Shown in pieces: positions 43,847-53,014 of a stretch of DNA of 64,000 bases (its first letter is position 1; each line of letters begins with the position of its first letter). The stretch covers positions 67,572-131,571 of the forward strand of contig JAEZCO010000065.1 of NCBI GenBank assembly GCA_023433505.1, in the 5' to 3' direction. Under the pieces are notes generated by a model. The model did no database searches and was not told the DNA's origin. It saw only the letters and a list, made by a program, of their open reading frames with translations. Source of the stretch: Bacillota bacterium. GTDB taxonomy: Bacteria > Bacillota > Clostridia > Acetivibrionales > DTU013. The position numbers and the translations under genes are program-made.

Positions 43847-44956
43847 TTATTTCATCAATATCTGAGGCAGCTTAAAGGTCTGCCCGTTGAAGGAGTATTC
43901 CTTTACAGGCCACCTGCCTGCCACCGACGGGACTTCCCGTCCTTTTGCCGTGTTGATGCTCAGTTCCTCCGCTTTAACGCCTGTGATGGTAATAAACCAG
44001 TCATAGGCCTGATTCAATACGACTTCGGAATCCTGCCTTCCGCATACCGAAGCATCGCAAAGCAGGTATCCGGTGATGCCGCCCGGGAAATGCTTTTCCC
44101 ACTCATTCCCCAGTCCGGCCTTTTCCAGGAGCTCCTTGCGCACATCCAATATCCGGTGGAACTTTTCGCCGGGGATGCACATGGAAATAGCCTGTGCTTG
44201 GAGCATATTGAGCATTTCATAATTGTTTTTGACCTCTTCAGGCAGCGTATCGCCGAAATATATCATCCGGGTGACATTGGCGTGAAGGCCCCATTTACGC
44301 AGAGCCGGGTGCAAAAGGACAAGCTTTTGCACCTTCTTGTCCGAAGGATTCGGATGCCTGTATGCCGCAATCCTTTCATCGCTTCCGATAAGAAGCACCT
44401 CCGGGGTCGCATTGATCTTCCCATACTCATACAGGTACATGGCCTCAATTTCATGCTCCGTCATACCGGGTTTCACTTCGTCCGCAACTTTCCGGAGGAT
44501 CTCCTCGGCCGTTTCACCGATCCACCTCAGTTTTTGAATCTCCTGCTCCGTCAGGGGATAATGGAGCTTGTATATTTCTGCGACGCAAAGGTCCGCTCCC
44601 TCCACCGGCACATCAGAAATTGCCTTCATTCCGCTTACGAGCTTTGCTGCCTTCCCTGCCAGACTGTCCTCATACCATTTCAGGAAAACCGGCTCTATAT
44701 AAAGACCCTGGAGTTCATCGTCGAGGGTTCTGGGACCGTCCATCACGTGGGCGATGCAGTATATGTGATCCTTTGTTATAACCAGGCAGGAAAAGCCAAC
44801 TTCACTTGTCGTGACCACCCTGTTATTCCCGCCGCAGGTAAACCAGGCGAAATTATCCTGACGGCCGAGGATCATAGCCTCATAGCCGCTTTTTTGAAGG
44901 AATCCCCGGACACGCCCCGCCTTTTCCATGACTTCATTTTTATCCGGTATATTCAT
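43847..44956 (-). CDS. M24 peptidase-fold protein lacking metal ligands
   Basis: 369 residues: a creatinase-type N-terminal domain (1-130) and a pita-bread catalytic domain (135-369). The family landmarks can be followed, but the five metal ligands appear lost. The first Asp position reads LLHPAL, HSD-x-TRT reads HANVTRM, the GHGIG His reads PGGITG, and the late Glu positions read FITITG and LSINT. The fold without metal recalls creatinase, which hydrolyses a C-N bond without metal. It lies 18 bases after the SDR stop and 76 before the E3 gene; that gap holds a CCGGAA / TTCCGG hairpin (43807-43825). A metal-free hydrolase or a binding role is inferred. Confidence 0.75.
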   Translation of the reverse strand: MNIPDKNEVMEKAGRVRGFLQKSGYEAMILGRQDNFAWFTCGGNNRVVTTSEVGFSCLVITKDHIYCIAHVMDGPRTLDDELQGLYIEPVFLKWYEDSLAGKAAKLVSGMKAISDVPVEGADLCVAEIYKLHYPLTEQEIQKLRWIGETAEEILRKVADEVKPGMTEHEIEAMYLYEYGKINATPEVLLIGSDERIAAYRHPNPSDKKVQKLVLLHPALRKWGLHANVTRMIYFGDTLPEEVKNNYEMLNMLQAQAISMCIPGEKFHRILDVRKELLEKAGLGNEWEKHFPGGITGYLLCDASVCGRQDSEVVLNQAYDWFITITGVKAEELSINTAKGREVPSVAGRWPVKEYSFNGQTFKLPQILMK

Positions 44957-44974
44957 GTCATACCTCCATCCACG

Positions 44975-45733
44975 CTACTGTCCCATCATCTCGCCGGCGG
45001 ATACGATCAACGTTTCTCCGGTGATGTGGTCCGAAAGTCCTGAAGCCAGGAACAGCACTACCTTTGCCTGGTCCTCCGGCGTACCCAGCCTTTTCAGGGC
45101 GGTTTTGTCGATCCATTCCTTTTCGATCTCCGGACTGGTAAGAAAAGTGTTCCGGACCATTTCCGTATCCGTAGCCCCCGGACATATGGCATTGCAGTTT
45201 ATTCCGTAGACTCCCAGTTCGAGAGCGGTAACCCTAGTAAGTCCAATGATTGCCGACTTGGATGCGCAATAGGCGCCTTCCTCCCTGGTGGGCTTCTTCC
45301 CTGAGCAGGAGGATACATTGACGATTTTGCCGCCGCCCTGTTCTTTCATAATCCTGCCCACAATCTGTGTAAAAAGGAAAGTCCCTTTGACGTTGACCTC
45401 AAATACCCTGTCCCAGTCGCTTTCCGGCATGTCTAGTATCAGAGAATGCTTTAAGATTCCCGCATTATTTACCAGAATGTCTATCCTGCCATAAGCAGCA
45501 AGAACCCTTTTCACCGCTTTCTCCACATCGTCCGATTTTGTAACGTCTACCTTAAGCGCCAGTGTTTCGTATCCTGTTGCAGCTTTTATTTCCTCCGCCG
45601 CACAGATGAGCTTGTGTTCCACCATGTCACACAGTACCACAACGGCGCCGTTTTCAGAAAACAGCTTCGCGATGGCCTTGCCGATTCCTTGTGCCGCCCC
45701 TGTTACAATTGCTACTTTATTATCCAAAAGCAT
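44975..45733 (-). CDS. short-chain dehydrogenase/reductase
   Basis: A 252-residue classical SDR. NAD(P) motif TGAAQGIG at 11-18, NNAG near 90, catalytic Ser in VNVSSCSG, and YCASK with catalytic Tyr near 156. An Asp soon after the second beta strand (VVLCDM) suggests NAD(H) preference. It would oxidise an alcohol or reduce a ketone on a sugar-derived intermediate. It sits between E2 and the M24-like gene in one operon (gaps of 19 and 18 bases). It could also act as a diol/ketol dehydrogenase, which would fit acetoin-like chemistry by the complex. Confidence 0.9.
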   Translation of the reverse strand: MLLDNKVAIVTGAAQGIGKAIAKLFSENGAVVVLCDMVEHKLICAAEEIKAATGYETLALKVDVTKSDDVEKAVKRVLAAYGRIDILVNNAGILKHSLILDMPESDWDRVFEVNVKGTFLFTQIVGRIMKEQGGGKIVNVSSCSGKKPTREEGAYCASKSAIIGLTRVTALELGVYGINCNAICPGATDTEMVRNTFLTSPEIEKEWIDKTALKRLGTPEDQAKVVLFLASGLSDHITGETLIVSAGEMMGQ

Positions 45734-45752
45734 AGCATTACCTCCAATATAC

Positions 45753-47159
45753 TCATACCAGCATTAACCAGGGATCTTCCAGGATATCCTTAAGCTTCTT
45801 CATAAACCGGGCGGCTAGGGCGCCGTCAATTACCCGGTGGTCTACGGAAAGTGTCAGGTTCATTAAGGGCCGTATGACTACCTCCCCATCACGCACGCAG
45901 GGTGCTTCTGCCGCTCTCCCCACAGCCAGGATGGCGCTTTCGGGAGGGTTAATGATGGCTGAAAACTCGTCGATATGGTAGGCGCCAAGGTTTGATACCG
46001 TAAATGTTCCGCCCGTCATATCGTCAAGGCCCAGCTTCCCCGCTCTTGCCCTGCCGATGAGGTCTACGAGGCTGCCGCACATTTCCGACAGGCTCTTTTT
46101 ATTGGCATTTTTGACAACGGGGACCACCAGTCCTTTATCGCTGTCCACGGCAACGCCGATATTGGAATTCTTATAATAGATAATTTCATCGTCAACCAGT
46201 GAGACATTGATGTCCGGAAACTCTTCTATGGCGCAGGCAACAGCCTTTACGACCAGATCGTTCAAGGACAGCTTCAAGCCTGTCTTGACTTTTACCGTTT
46301 CTGCCGCCTTCTTTTTCAATTCCATGAGGTTTCCTGCATCCACGCTGATTTTGAAATACACATGGGGAATCTCACGCTTGCTTTGGGCCAGCCGTGTGGC
46401 AATAATTTTCCGGATCCCTTCCAGAGGTACCCTTTTGGCAATCTGGGCTCCGCCGGCTTCTTGAACCGCAGGCTCGGTTTTTGGCTCTGCCGGAGTCTTT
46501 GCTGCTTGTGCTTCCGGTATGAGCTTTGCGTTTACCTTGGCTTCCGCCGGCTTACTTGCCACAGAGGCTTCCATCGCCGTCTGGATATCTTCTTTCACAA
46601 TTCTGCCGTCCGGACCTGTGCCTTTAAGCTTTGCAAAATCGATCCCACTCTCCTGTGCCATCTTCTTGGCAACCGGTGAAATACGGATTTCATGGGAAAC
46701 TACATTGGAATTATCTTCGGACGAATAGCCGCCTTCCGCAATAAGCTTTTCTATATCCTTCTTGACGATACGCCCTTCCTGTCCGGTCCCACGCAGCTTC
46801 GTATAATCCACGCCATGCTGCTTTGCCAGTATTTTCGCTACGGGTGTGATAAATATGCGCACCCCTGTAGAGATTACAGGCGCTGCTGCGGTTTTGTCAC
46901 TCTGTACCGGCTGCAGTTCATTTTTCTCGCCAATGATACAAAGCGGGGTAGTGATTTCCCTGTCCTCGCCTTCCGCTACCAGGATCTTCAGCACATATCC
47001 ATCCGCAGGCGATTCCACCTCGGAATTGATCTTATCGGTTTCAATTTCGACGATCACGTCGCCGGCCAGCACCGCATCGCCTTCTTTTTTGTGCCACCGG
47101 GTTACTTTCCCGTGAGTCATTGTAAGGCCCAGCTTGGGCATGATAATATCTTGAGCCAT
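45753..47159 (-). CDS. 2-oxoacid dehydrogenase complex E2 acyltransferase, with two E3-binding domains
   Basis: 468 residues. A lipoyl domain (1-80) with lipoylated K43 in EIETDKINSEV; two successive peripheral subunit-binding domains (about 105-148, ITPVAKILAKQHGVDY; about 163-205, ISPVAKKMAQESGIDF), each ending in G-x-GRIVK-x-DI; an Ala/Pro-rich linker (about 205-235); and the catalytic domain (240-468) with HRVIDGA near the end. It transfers the acyl group from E1 to CoA. ATG at 47159 is chosen because GGAGGG lies just upstream. Fifteen bases separate E1 beta and E2. Two E3-binding domains are unusual; one is typical. The acyl group transferred cannot be read from sequence. Confidence 0.93.
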   Translation of the reverse strand: MAQDIIMPKLGLTMTHGKVTRWHKKEGDAVLAGDVIVEIETDKINSEVESPADGYVLKILVAEGEDREITTPLCIIGEKNELQPVQSDKTAAAPVISTGVRIFITPVAKILAKQHGVDYTKLRGTGQEGRIVKKDIEKLIAEGGYSSEDNSNVVSHEIRISPVAKKMAQESGIDFAKLKGTGPDGRIVKEDIQTAMEASVASKPAEAKVNAKLIPEAQAAKTPAEPKTEPAVQEAGGAQIAKRVPLEGIRKIIATRLAQSKREIPHVYFKISVDAGNLMELKKKAAETVKVKTGLKLSLNDLVVKAVACAIEEFPDINVSLVDDEIIYYKNSNIGVAVDSDKGLVVPVVKNANKKSLSEMCGSLVDLIGRARAGKLGLDDMTGGTFTVSNLGAYHIDEFSAIINPPESAILAVGRAAEAPCVRDGEVVIRPLMNLTLSVDHRVIDGALAARFMKKLKDILEDPWLMLV

Positions 47160-47186
47160 TTTACCCTCCATTAAAGCTTCCTTAAA

Positions 47187-48161
47187 TCAGAACATCTCTT
47201 TGACTGCCTTCACAATTTTGTCCACGCTGGGGAGTACGAAATTTTCCAGGTCCGGTGCAAAGGGTGCGGGACAATCAAGACTGCCCAGCCTCTTTACCGG
47301 CGCATCCAGATAATCAAAGGCCTTGTCGGCGATAACCGCCGCTACCTCGGCAGCAATGCTGCATGTCAGCCAGGTTTCCTGCAGGCATAACGCCCGGTTG
47401 GTCTTTTTGACAGAGTTGACGATGGTCTCGGTATCCATGGGCTTTATTGATCTTAAGTCTACAATCTCAACGTCTATGCCGTCCTTTTCAAGGATTTTAG
47501 CCGCGTCCAGCGCCATATTCACCATGTTGGAATGGGTGATAATGGACAAATCCTTTCCGGCGCGTTTTATGTCCGCTTTTCCCAGCGGGATCACAAAATC
47601 CGGATCCTCGGTGACTTCGCCTTCCATCTGGTAGCACTGGCGGTGTTCGAACACCAGCACGGGGTTATTATCCCGGATGGCCGCCTTGATGAGGCCTTTT
47701 GCATCCTGTGGGTTCGAAGGCGCTATCAGCTTCAAGCCGGGGACAAAGGCGAACCAGGAATCCCACATGTGTGAATGCTGCGCAGCTGCCGACCCGTAAC
47801 CGCCGCTGGGCAGCCGCATAACCATGGGTATACTCAGCGTGCCGCCAAACATGTAGCGCATATTTGCCGCCTGGTTTACCAATTGGTCACTGGCGATGGT
47901 TACCCAGTCTCCGAACTGGAGCTCTACGATGGGCCGCAGGCCAGTGGCGGCAGCGCCAACCGCCGCACCGGTATAACCGGCTTCTGCAATCGGCATGTTC
48001 ATGATCCTTTCAGGCCCGAATTCCTCCACCATCCCTTTGGAGACGCCGAAGGCTCCTCCGTAGCCTGCGATATCCAGGCCCATGAAGATGACGTTGTTAT
48101 CGCGCCTCATTTCTTCGGATATCCCTATATTTAAAGCTTTTGAATATGTCATTTTGCTCAT
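47187..48161 (-). CDS. 2-oxoacid dehydrogenase E1 component, beta subunit
   Basis: 324 residues with transketolase-like pyrimidine-binding features (PIAEAGYTGAAVGAAATGLRP near 57-77, VELQFGDW) and the C-terminal transketolase domain (DLRSIKPMDTETI). Together with the alpha subunit it binds thiamine diphosphate and decarboxylates or cleaves the substrate. The family (AcoB, PdhB, BkdB) includes acetoin dehydrogenase, pyruvate and branched-chain enzymes; sequence motifs alone do not choose among them. It is preceded by GGGAGG and lies 66 bases downstream of the alpha gene. Confidence 0.93.
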   Translation of the reverse strand: MSKMTYSKALNIGISEEMRRDNNVIFMGLDIAGYGGAFGVSKGMVEEFGPERIMNMPIAEAGYTGAAVGAAATGLRPIVELQFGDWVTIASDQLVNQAANMRYMFGGTLSIPMVMRLPSGGYGSAAAQHSHMWDSWFAFVPGLKLIAPSNPQDAKGLIKAAIRDNNPVLVFEHRQCYQMEGEVTEDPDFVIPLGKADIKRAGKDLSIITHSNMVNMALDAAKILEKDGIDVEIVDLRSIKPMDTETIVNSVKKTNRALCLQETWLTCSIAAEVAAVIADKAFDYLDAPVKRLGSLDCPAPFAPDLENFVLPSVDKIVKAVKEMF

Positions 48162-48227
48162 AAAAAATCCTCCCGTTACAGTAAATTCAGAAACTCAAAT
48201 CCCTTGCCACCGTCATTTCATCCGGCT

Positions 48228-49184
48228 CTAGTCTGCGTAAATATCGTCCAGCGCACTTTCCGGCCTGGGTTTAGGGCTCTTCTCAGCAAAGTCCACCGCC
48301 GCTTCGACCTCATCTTCGACTTCCTTCCGGATCGCCTTCAAACCGGCTTCATCCAGAACTCCTTCGCTGATCAGCTTTTCATGGTATCTCTTTATGGGAT
48401 CCTTTGCCTTCCATTCACGCACTTCTTCCTTCGGCCGGTAAGTATCCGGCTCGCCGGTGAAATGGGTATAGTGCCTGTAAGTCTTGCACTCTATGAGTGT
48501 GGGACCTTCGCCTCTTCTTCCCCTGTCGGCGGCTTCCTTCACGGCATTGTAAACAGCTTCCACATCGTTCCCGTCAACAATGATTCCGGGCATGTCGTAA
48601 GCCTTTCCACGTTCTGCAATATCCTTCAGCTTCCTTACATCGGTCTGTCTTGTACCGACGCCGTACAGGTTGTTCTCGCAAACATAAACGGCCGGCAGAT
48701 TAAAGGCCGCAGCGATATTCAATGCCTCGTGGAAAGTGCCCTGGTTGCTGGCGCCGTCGCCGAAGAAGCAAACTGCTACCTTCCCGTTCTTTTGATACTT
48801 GGCGCTTAAGGCCGCACCTGTGGCTATTGGAATTCCTGCGCCCACGATGCCGTTGGCGCCCAGCATACCCAGCTCGGGAGCGGCGATGTGCATTGATCCG
48901 CCTCTGGCCTTGCAATAGCCGGTCTCTTTTGCAAACAGCTCCGCCATAGCCCTTTTGAGTTCTCCGCCCTTTGCAATCAAGTGACCGTGGCCTCTATGGG
49001 TGCTGGTAATATAGTCCTCCGTATTGATTGCAGAACATGCGCCCACCGCCACGGCTTCTTCCCCTACATAAAGGTGGAAAAATCCCGGCAGCCTGCCCTC
49101 CATGTCCAGCGTCCTTACCTTTTCTTCAAATAACCTGATCTTCCACATATCCTTGTATAACTTCTTTTTTAAACCGATGTCCAT
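48228..49184 (-). CDS. 2-oxoacid dehydrogenase E1 component, alpha subunit
   Basis: 318 residues. The ThDP motif GDGASNQGTFHEALNIAAAF ends in CENNLYGV (GDG-x-NN), with THRGHGH near 60 and LIECKTYRHYTHF. Length and motifs match AcoA/PdhA-type alpha subunits. ATG at 49184 is chosen for AGGAGGG at good spacing; the frame stays open 17 codons further upstream. The gene follows a sugar isomerase/epimerase gene by 59 bases, so the complex is embedded in a sugar catabolic operon rather than a central-metabolism locus. Confidence 0.93.
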   Translation of the reverse strand: MDIGLKKKLYKDMWKIRLFEEKVRTLDMEGRLPGFFHLYVGEEAVAVGACSAINTEDYITSTHRGHGHLIAKGGELKRAMAELFAKETGYCKARGGSMHIAAPELGMLGANGIVGAGIPIATGAALSAKYQKNGKVAVCFFGDGASNQGTFHEALNIAAAFNLPAVYVCENNLYGVGTRQTDVRKLKDIAERGKAYDMPGIIVDGNDVEAVYNAVKEAADRGRRGEGPTLIECKTYRHYTHFTGEPDTYRPKEEVREWKAKDPIKRYHEKLISEGVLDEAGLKAIRKEVEDEVEAAVDFAEKSPKPRPESALDDIYAD

Positions 49185-49243
49185 AATAACCCTCCTAATA
49201 AGATTTAGCATCTGCCCTTGATTTGGTGCATTCACTGCCGGCT

Positions 49244-50029
49244 CTATGCTATTTCATTGAATACCTTCTTCAATACCTCTTCGGAATCTCCCGTAGGTTC
49301 AAACTCAAAGCCCACCACGCCTGGATAATCAAGCTCCCGCAAAACCTTGAATATGTTCCTGTAGTTGATTTCCCCCGTCCCCGGCTCATGCCTTCCCGGA
49401 ACGTCGGCGACGTGAACATATCCGATGGCATCCATATTATCCTTTAAGGTCTGAATGATATTTCCTTCCATGATCTGCATATGGTAAATATCGTACAGGG
49501 CCTTGATGTTGGGCGACCCAATCTCTCTGACAAGGTCGAATGCCGGTTTGGAATGGCTCAGGTAATACCCCTTGTGGTCCACATAAATATTCAGCGGCTC
49601 GATCACCAGTGTAATCCCGGCTTCTTCGGCTACAGGCTTCAACGTGTTTAATACCTTCCGGATGCTTGCGATTTTCTCTTCCTCAGAGATGGAATAAGGC
49701 GGTTCAAGAACAGTCCTGTCCTCCTGAAGAATGTCCGTCATAAGGAACAGGTGCTTGGCGCCAACCTTTTTCGCCGCTTCCACCGACTTTTTCACCCCGG
49801 CGATATAAAGCTCGTTATCTTTCGGGTCAATCATCCTTCCTTCAATATTTCCTTGAAATACGGCGACTTCCAGCCCGGTTTCATCCAAGGCCTTTTTTAA
49901 GCCGTCCAGATCCTTGGGCTGCCAAAGCCAGAATTCCACCGCCTGGAAACCTGCTTTCCGGGCCTTGTAAACCCTTTCAACAAGATCGGCCTCCTGGAAC
50001 AGCATTTCTATGCACGCAGAATACTTCAT
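49244..50029 (-). CDS. sugar isomerase/epimerase, xylose-isomerase-like TIM barrel
   Basis: A 261-residue TIM barrel of the AP-endonuclease-2/xylose isomerase superfamily. Motifs include ITLVIEPLNIYVDHKGYYLS (metal-binding Glu near 150), ALYDIYHMQIMEGN (metal His/Asp near 183), YVHVADVPGRHEPGTGEINY (near 210-230) and VVGFEFEPTGD (last metal Glu). It resembles hydroxypyruvate isomerase and ketose 3-epimerases. It would isomerise or epimerise a sugar or sugar acid. It follows the Gfo/Idh gene by 61 bases. Confidence 0.88.
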   Translation of the reverse strand: MKYSACIEMLFQEADLVERVYKARKAGFQAVEFWLWQPKDLDGLKKALDETGLEVAVFQGNIEGRMIDPKDNELYIAGVKKSVEAAKKVGAKHLFLMTDILQEDRTVLEPPYSISEEEKIASIRKVLNTLKPVAEEAGITLVIEPLNIYVDHKGYYLSHSKPAFDLVREIGSPNIKALYDIYHMQIMEGNIIQTLKDNMDAIGYVHVADVPGRHEPGTGEINYRNIFKVLRELDYPGVVGFEFEPTGDSEEVLKKVFNEIA

Positions 50030-50090
50030 CCCTAAACCCTCCTAAAATTTTAATTAGTTGAAATTGAATCCTTCTCGAAATAATCCGGAC

Positions 50091-51245
50091 TTACTTTATG
50101 CTCATCCACTGCCTTTTCTCGCTGCTTTCGAGAATCGTCTCGATCAGCCTCATACTGAAATGTCCGTCTGCAAAGGTTGCAAAATCACAGGGGTCCTTTC
50201 CTGGGACCTTGCCATCCCGGATAAAGCCATAATAGGACTTCATGATGTTGGCCATGGCGTCGTTGTGCCCTTCGGGATGGCCTGCCGGAAGATGGGTATA
50301 CTGTTTGATATTATCGGGCATAAAATTGGGATTCCTCAAGATGTGCTGGTTCGGCTTATCCTTGTATCCCATCCACATCTGGTCGGCCTCTTCCTGATTC
50401 CAATACATGGAGGCCTTCTCGCCGTCTATTTCCATACGGATGGCGCATTTTCTTCCCGCACTGACTTCGGAACAGCAGTACGTTCCATGGATGCCGTTAT
50501 CCATCTTGAACATCACCGCTCCATAATCTTCCGTGTCGATGACCTTGTCTTCATATTGCCCGCTGCTATTTACGGAAAAGGCCTCCACCTGTCCTACCGG
50601 CGCTTTCCTTACAGGAATGGTAGTCACCAGATCCGCACATACCTCCGTAATCCTGCCCCCGGTAATAAACTGGGCCAGGTCCATCCAGTGGGAACCGATA
50701 TCGGCTACACATCTGGATTTACCGCTGATCTGTGAGTCCATCCTCCAGTTATAGTCGGTTTCATACAGCAGCCAATCCTGCAGATATGCTCCGTGGATCA
50801 GTCTCGGTTTTCCGATTTCACCGGAACGTACCTTTTCCCTCATTTCCAGTACCAGTGGATTCATTCTGTAGACAAAATCAACTCCGGCGACGATTTTGGG
50901 GTTTTCCGCCAGAAGCTCCAGCAATCCCTCGGATTCCTTGCTGCTTTTGCAAAGCGGTTTTTCAGAGAAGATGTGCTTTCCGGCCTTAATTACCTTTTCG
51001 TTGATTTCCCTGTGGAGATGATTGGGCGTGCAGTTATGTACCACCTGAACCTCTTCGTCCGCCAGCATTCCCTCTACTGTGGCATAGCACTTCGGTATGA
51101 AGTACTTCTCTGCTTTTTGTCTGGCAAGCTCGTAGTTTACATCTACGGTACCGAGGATATCAACAAATCCGACTCTCCGGAGTGCGTCTATCTGGTTTGC
51201 GCTGACATACCCCATACCTACGATTGCACACTTGATTTTCTGCAT
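50091..51245 (-). CDS. Gfo/Idh/MocA-family oxidoreductase
   Basis: 384 residues with an N-terminal Rossmann domain (CAIVGMGYVSANQIDAL at 6-22, HNCTPNHLH near 70-78, and the family EKP motif in IFSEKPLC near 95-102) and a C-terminal alpha/beta domain (DIGSHWMDLAQFITGG, with the catalytic Asp/His). Members oxidise or reduce sugars or cyclitols with NAD(P). ATG at 51245 is chosen over an in-frame ATG six codons earlier because GGAGGCAAAGGA gives better spacing. It is the first gene after the internal promoter/operator at 51.3 kb, so it starts the second transcription unit of the locus. Confidence 0.92.
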   Translation of the reverse strand: MQKIKCAIVGMGYVSANQIDALRRVGFVDILGTVDVNYELARQKAEKYFIPKCYATVEGMLADEEVQVVHNCTPNHLHREINEKVIKAGKHIFSEKPLCKSSKESEGLLELLAENPKIVAGVDFVYRMNPLVLEMREKVRSGEIGKPRLIHGAYLQDWLLYETDYNWRMDSQISGKSRCVADIGSHWMDLAQFITGGRITEVCADLVTTIPVRKAPVGQVEAFSVNSSGQYEDKVIDTEDYGAVMFKMDNGIHGTYCCSEVSAGRKCAIRMEIDGEKASMYWNQEEADQMWMGYKDKPNQHILRNPNFMPDNIKQYTHLPAGHPEGHNDAMANIMKSYYGFIRDGKVPGKDPCDFATFADGHFSMRLIETILESSEKRQWMSIK

Positions 51246-51280
51246 TCCTTTGCCTCCATCCAATACGCTAATTACGTTTT

Positions 51281-51333
51281 TGAAAACGTTTCGATTCTTT
51301 TTTATTTTAGCACCGCCGCGGCTTTCCTGTCAA
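51281..51333 (-). promoter_or_regulatory. sigma-A promoter with overlapping LacI-type operator
   Basis: On the minus strand TTGACA (51333-51328) and TAAAAT (51309-51304) are 18 bases apart. A palindromic TCGAAACGTTTTCA (51294-51281) begins about nine bases after the -10, so it overlaps the start of transcription. The half-site TCGAAA is shared with the site before the lacI-type gene (58837-58853), suggesting control by that repressor. The motif also partly fits the cre consensus (two mismatches), so CcpA control is an alternative. A GCCGCGGC palindrome occurs twice in this gap (51315-51322 and 51343-51350). Confidence 0.65.
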
Positions 51334-51390
51334 TTGCATTTTGCCGCGGCTTTAAAGGATAATGCCGGAAAGGTAAGATAACAGCAAATG

Positions 51391-52950
51391 CTATGCCAAA
51401 TCAGGGACATATTCAATATCCCTGTAATAAATGCATCCGCGGCTTTCAGTAGGCCTTGTATCCATTTCCGTAGTATAGACTCCACTGTCCGCAGGGAATG
51501 TAATGTACCTGGAGCGCCGATTGGAAAACCTCCAGTAACCGGGTTCGGAGGTAGCCGTATCACAGCTCCGGACAGAATTGAACACCGCCTCCGTACCCTT
51601 GCAGGCATAATACAATTGAGGTTCTTCCCCTGTCGTTACGGAAACCGTATATTCAATGCCTGCTTTAATACTCACCGGTACCGGCAGTGTATAAACAAAC
51701 CATTCATTGCTGCCTGAAATATCCATCTCATAAGGTCCGCCTATACAGGCATTGTCCAGGTTTCTCCAGATCCTTGCCGTATGCCGGCCCTTTTCACCGC
51801 TTACTGCGTAGACGGATATGGCCTTAAGCTTCCCGGACGCCCTGGGTATGAACACCTGCCCAAGCTCGTAGGACCTGGAACCACTATATTTGTCCGCACA
51901 ATAGCTGTGAAGGTATCTTCCCCATATACTCTCGGCGCCATCGGTCCAGATGCCCTTTGCAACATCAAGCTTCCATTGGTTGCGCCAATTCAAGGTGATG
52001 GACGCACCATTGAACTCCAACGGCAGGAACAACAATCTGGAATCCACCTGGAAGACCTGGTCCCCGGCTGCATTTGCCCAGGCGTCCGCGCAAAAAACGT
52101 ATGTAGTACCTTTACTGCCTGTGATCTTTACCGTTTTGGAATGCTGGGATTCAAAGGTTCTTGTGCCCGTAGGCGGGTTACAGATAAAGGTCTTGTTTTC
52201 CCATGGGCCCTTTATGCTTGAGGACGTGTAGTAAAAATTATCATTATTGTTATATCCGGTTAAACCGGAAGCGATCATATAATAGATACCGTCCTTGAAA
52301 ATGAAATCGATTGCCTCGATGAGAAGATCGGTATCAACCTTGGTGCCTTCCGCCAAATTATAATAATCCTGATCCAGCGCATAGATCCATACATGAAAGT
52401 CGTTGAAAATGGATGTGCCGGCAAAATAGACGGTCCCGTCGGTGTCCTTGAACAAGGTGCCATCCCCTCCGACATATTTGCCTTCGTCTTCCGGGTCGGG
52501 ACAGGGCATATATTTTTTGAATATGAAATTCCCTGTTGGCGAGCTGCTGGTAAAACAAGCCATCCTGCAGTCGCTTACATCCTCTCTTAAAAACTTGGCC
52601 AACATTACATACTCATTGTTTTTTTCATTATATATCACATGCGGCCTTGCGATTACCCAGCCATCCTTTCCCCACTCAACCATAAGGTCATGGGTAATTA
52701 CATTTCCTTCAAAGTGCCAATCGGAGAAATTTTTTGTCGACCAGCAGCTTATATTTCGAAAAGTGTAAGGTTCATCCATATGATAGCTGCCGATATCTTC
52801 ACCGTAAAGATAATACTTGTCTCCAAACCTGCATATGTCGGGAGAATGGCATTGCATCCTGTTTCCATTCCCGTCATAGATCATTTTTCCGGTATCAATA
52901 ACCGCCCATGAGCTTTTCTTCGCTTCACCCCACGATAATTTACTTTGCAT
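51391..52950 (-). CDS. GH43-like five-bladed propeller protein with C-terminal DUF4082-like domain
   Basis: A 519-residue protein without a signal peptide. Residues 20-345 carry GH43/GH117-like blade motifs: CHSPDICRFGDKYYLYGED (candidate base Asp), RPHVIYNEKNNEYVML, GGDGTLFKDTDGTVYFAG and LLIEAIDFIFKDGIYYMIAS (candidate acid Glu). Residues about 380-490 resemble DUF4082 (LGQVFIPRASGKLKAISVY, HTARIW, IKAGIEYTVSV), a beta-sandwich. GH43-type proteins mainly act on arabinose- or xylose-containing glycans, but this architecture also occurs in untested proteins. ATG at 52950 is chosen for AGGAAAAGGG just upstream. Confidence 0.72.
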   Translation of the reverse strand: MQSKLSWGEAKKSSWAVIDTGKMIYDGNGNRMQCHSPDICRFGDKYYLYGEDIGSYHMDEPYTFRNISCWSTKNFSDWHFEGNVITHDLMVEWGKDGWVIARPHVIYNEKNNEYVMLAKFLREDVSDCRMACFTSSSPTGNFIFKKYMPCPDPEDEGKYVGGDGTLFKDTDGTVYFAGTSIFNDFHVWIYALDQDYYNLAEGTKVDTDLLIEAIDFIFKDGIYYMIASGLTGYNNNDNFYYTSSSIKGPWENKTFICNPPTGTRTFESQHSKTVKITGSKGTTYVFCADAWANAAGDQVFQVDSRLLFLPLEFNGASITLNWRNQWKLDVAKGIWTDGAESIWGRYLHSYCADKYSGSRSYELGQVFIPRASGKLKAISVYAVSGEKGRHTARIWRNLDNACIGGPYEMDISGSNEWFVYTLPVPVSIKAGIEYTVSVTTGEEPQLYYACKGTEAVFNSVRSCDTATSEPGYWRFSNRRSRYITFPADSGVYTTEMDTRPTESRGCIYYRDIEYVPDLA

Positions 52951-53014
52951 TCCCTTTTCCTCCTGTTCACTATCTGTAATCATAATATGATATTTATTCT
53001 ATGCGCATGCAGAC

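Noticed and set aside
51315..51350. Two GCCGCGGC palindromes as a terminator of the GH43-like gene
   Set aside because: They could pair with each other, but the 20-base loop and lack of a T run make this unlikely, and they overlap the promoter spacer.
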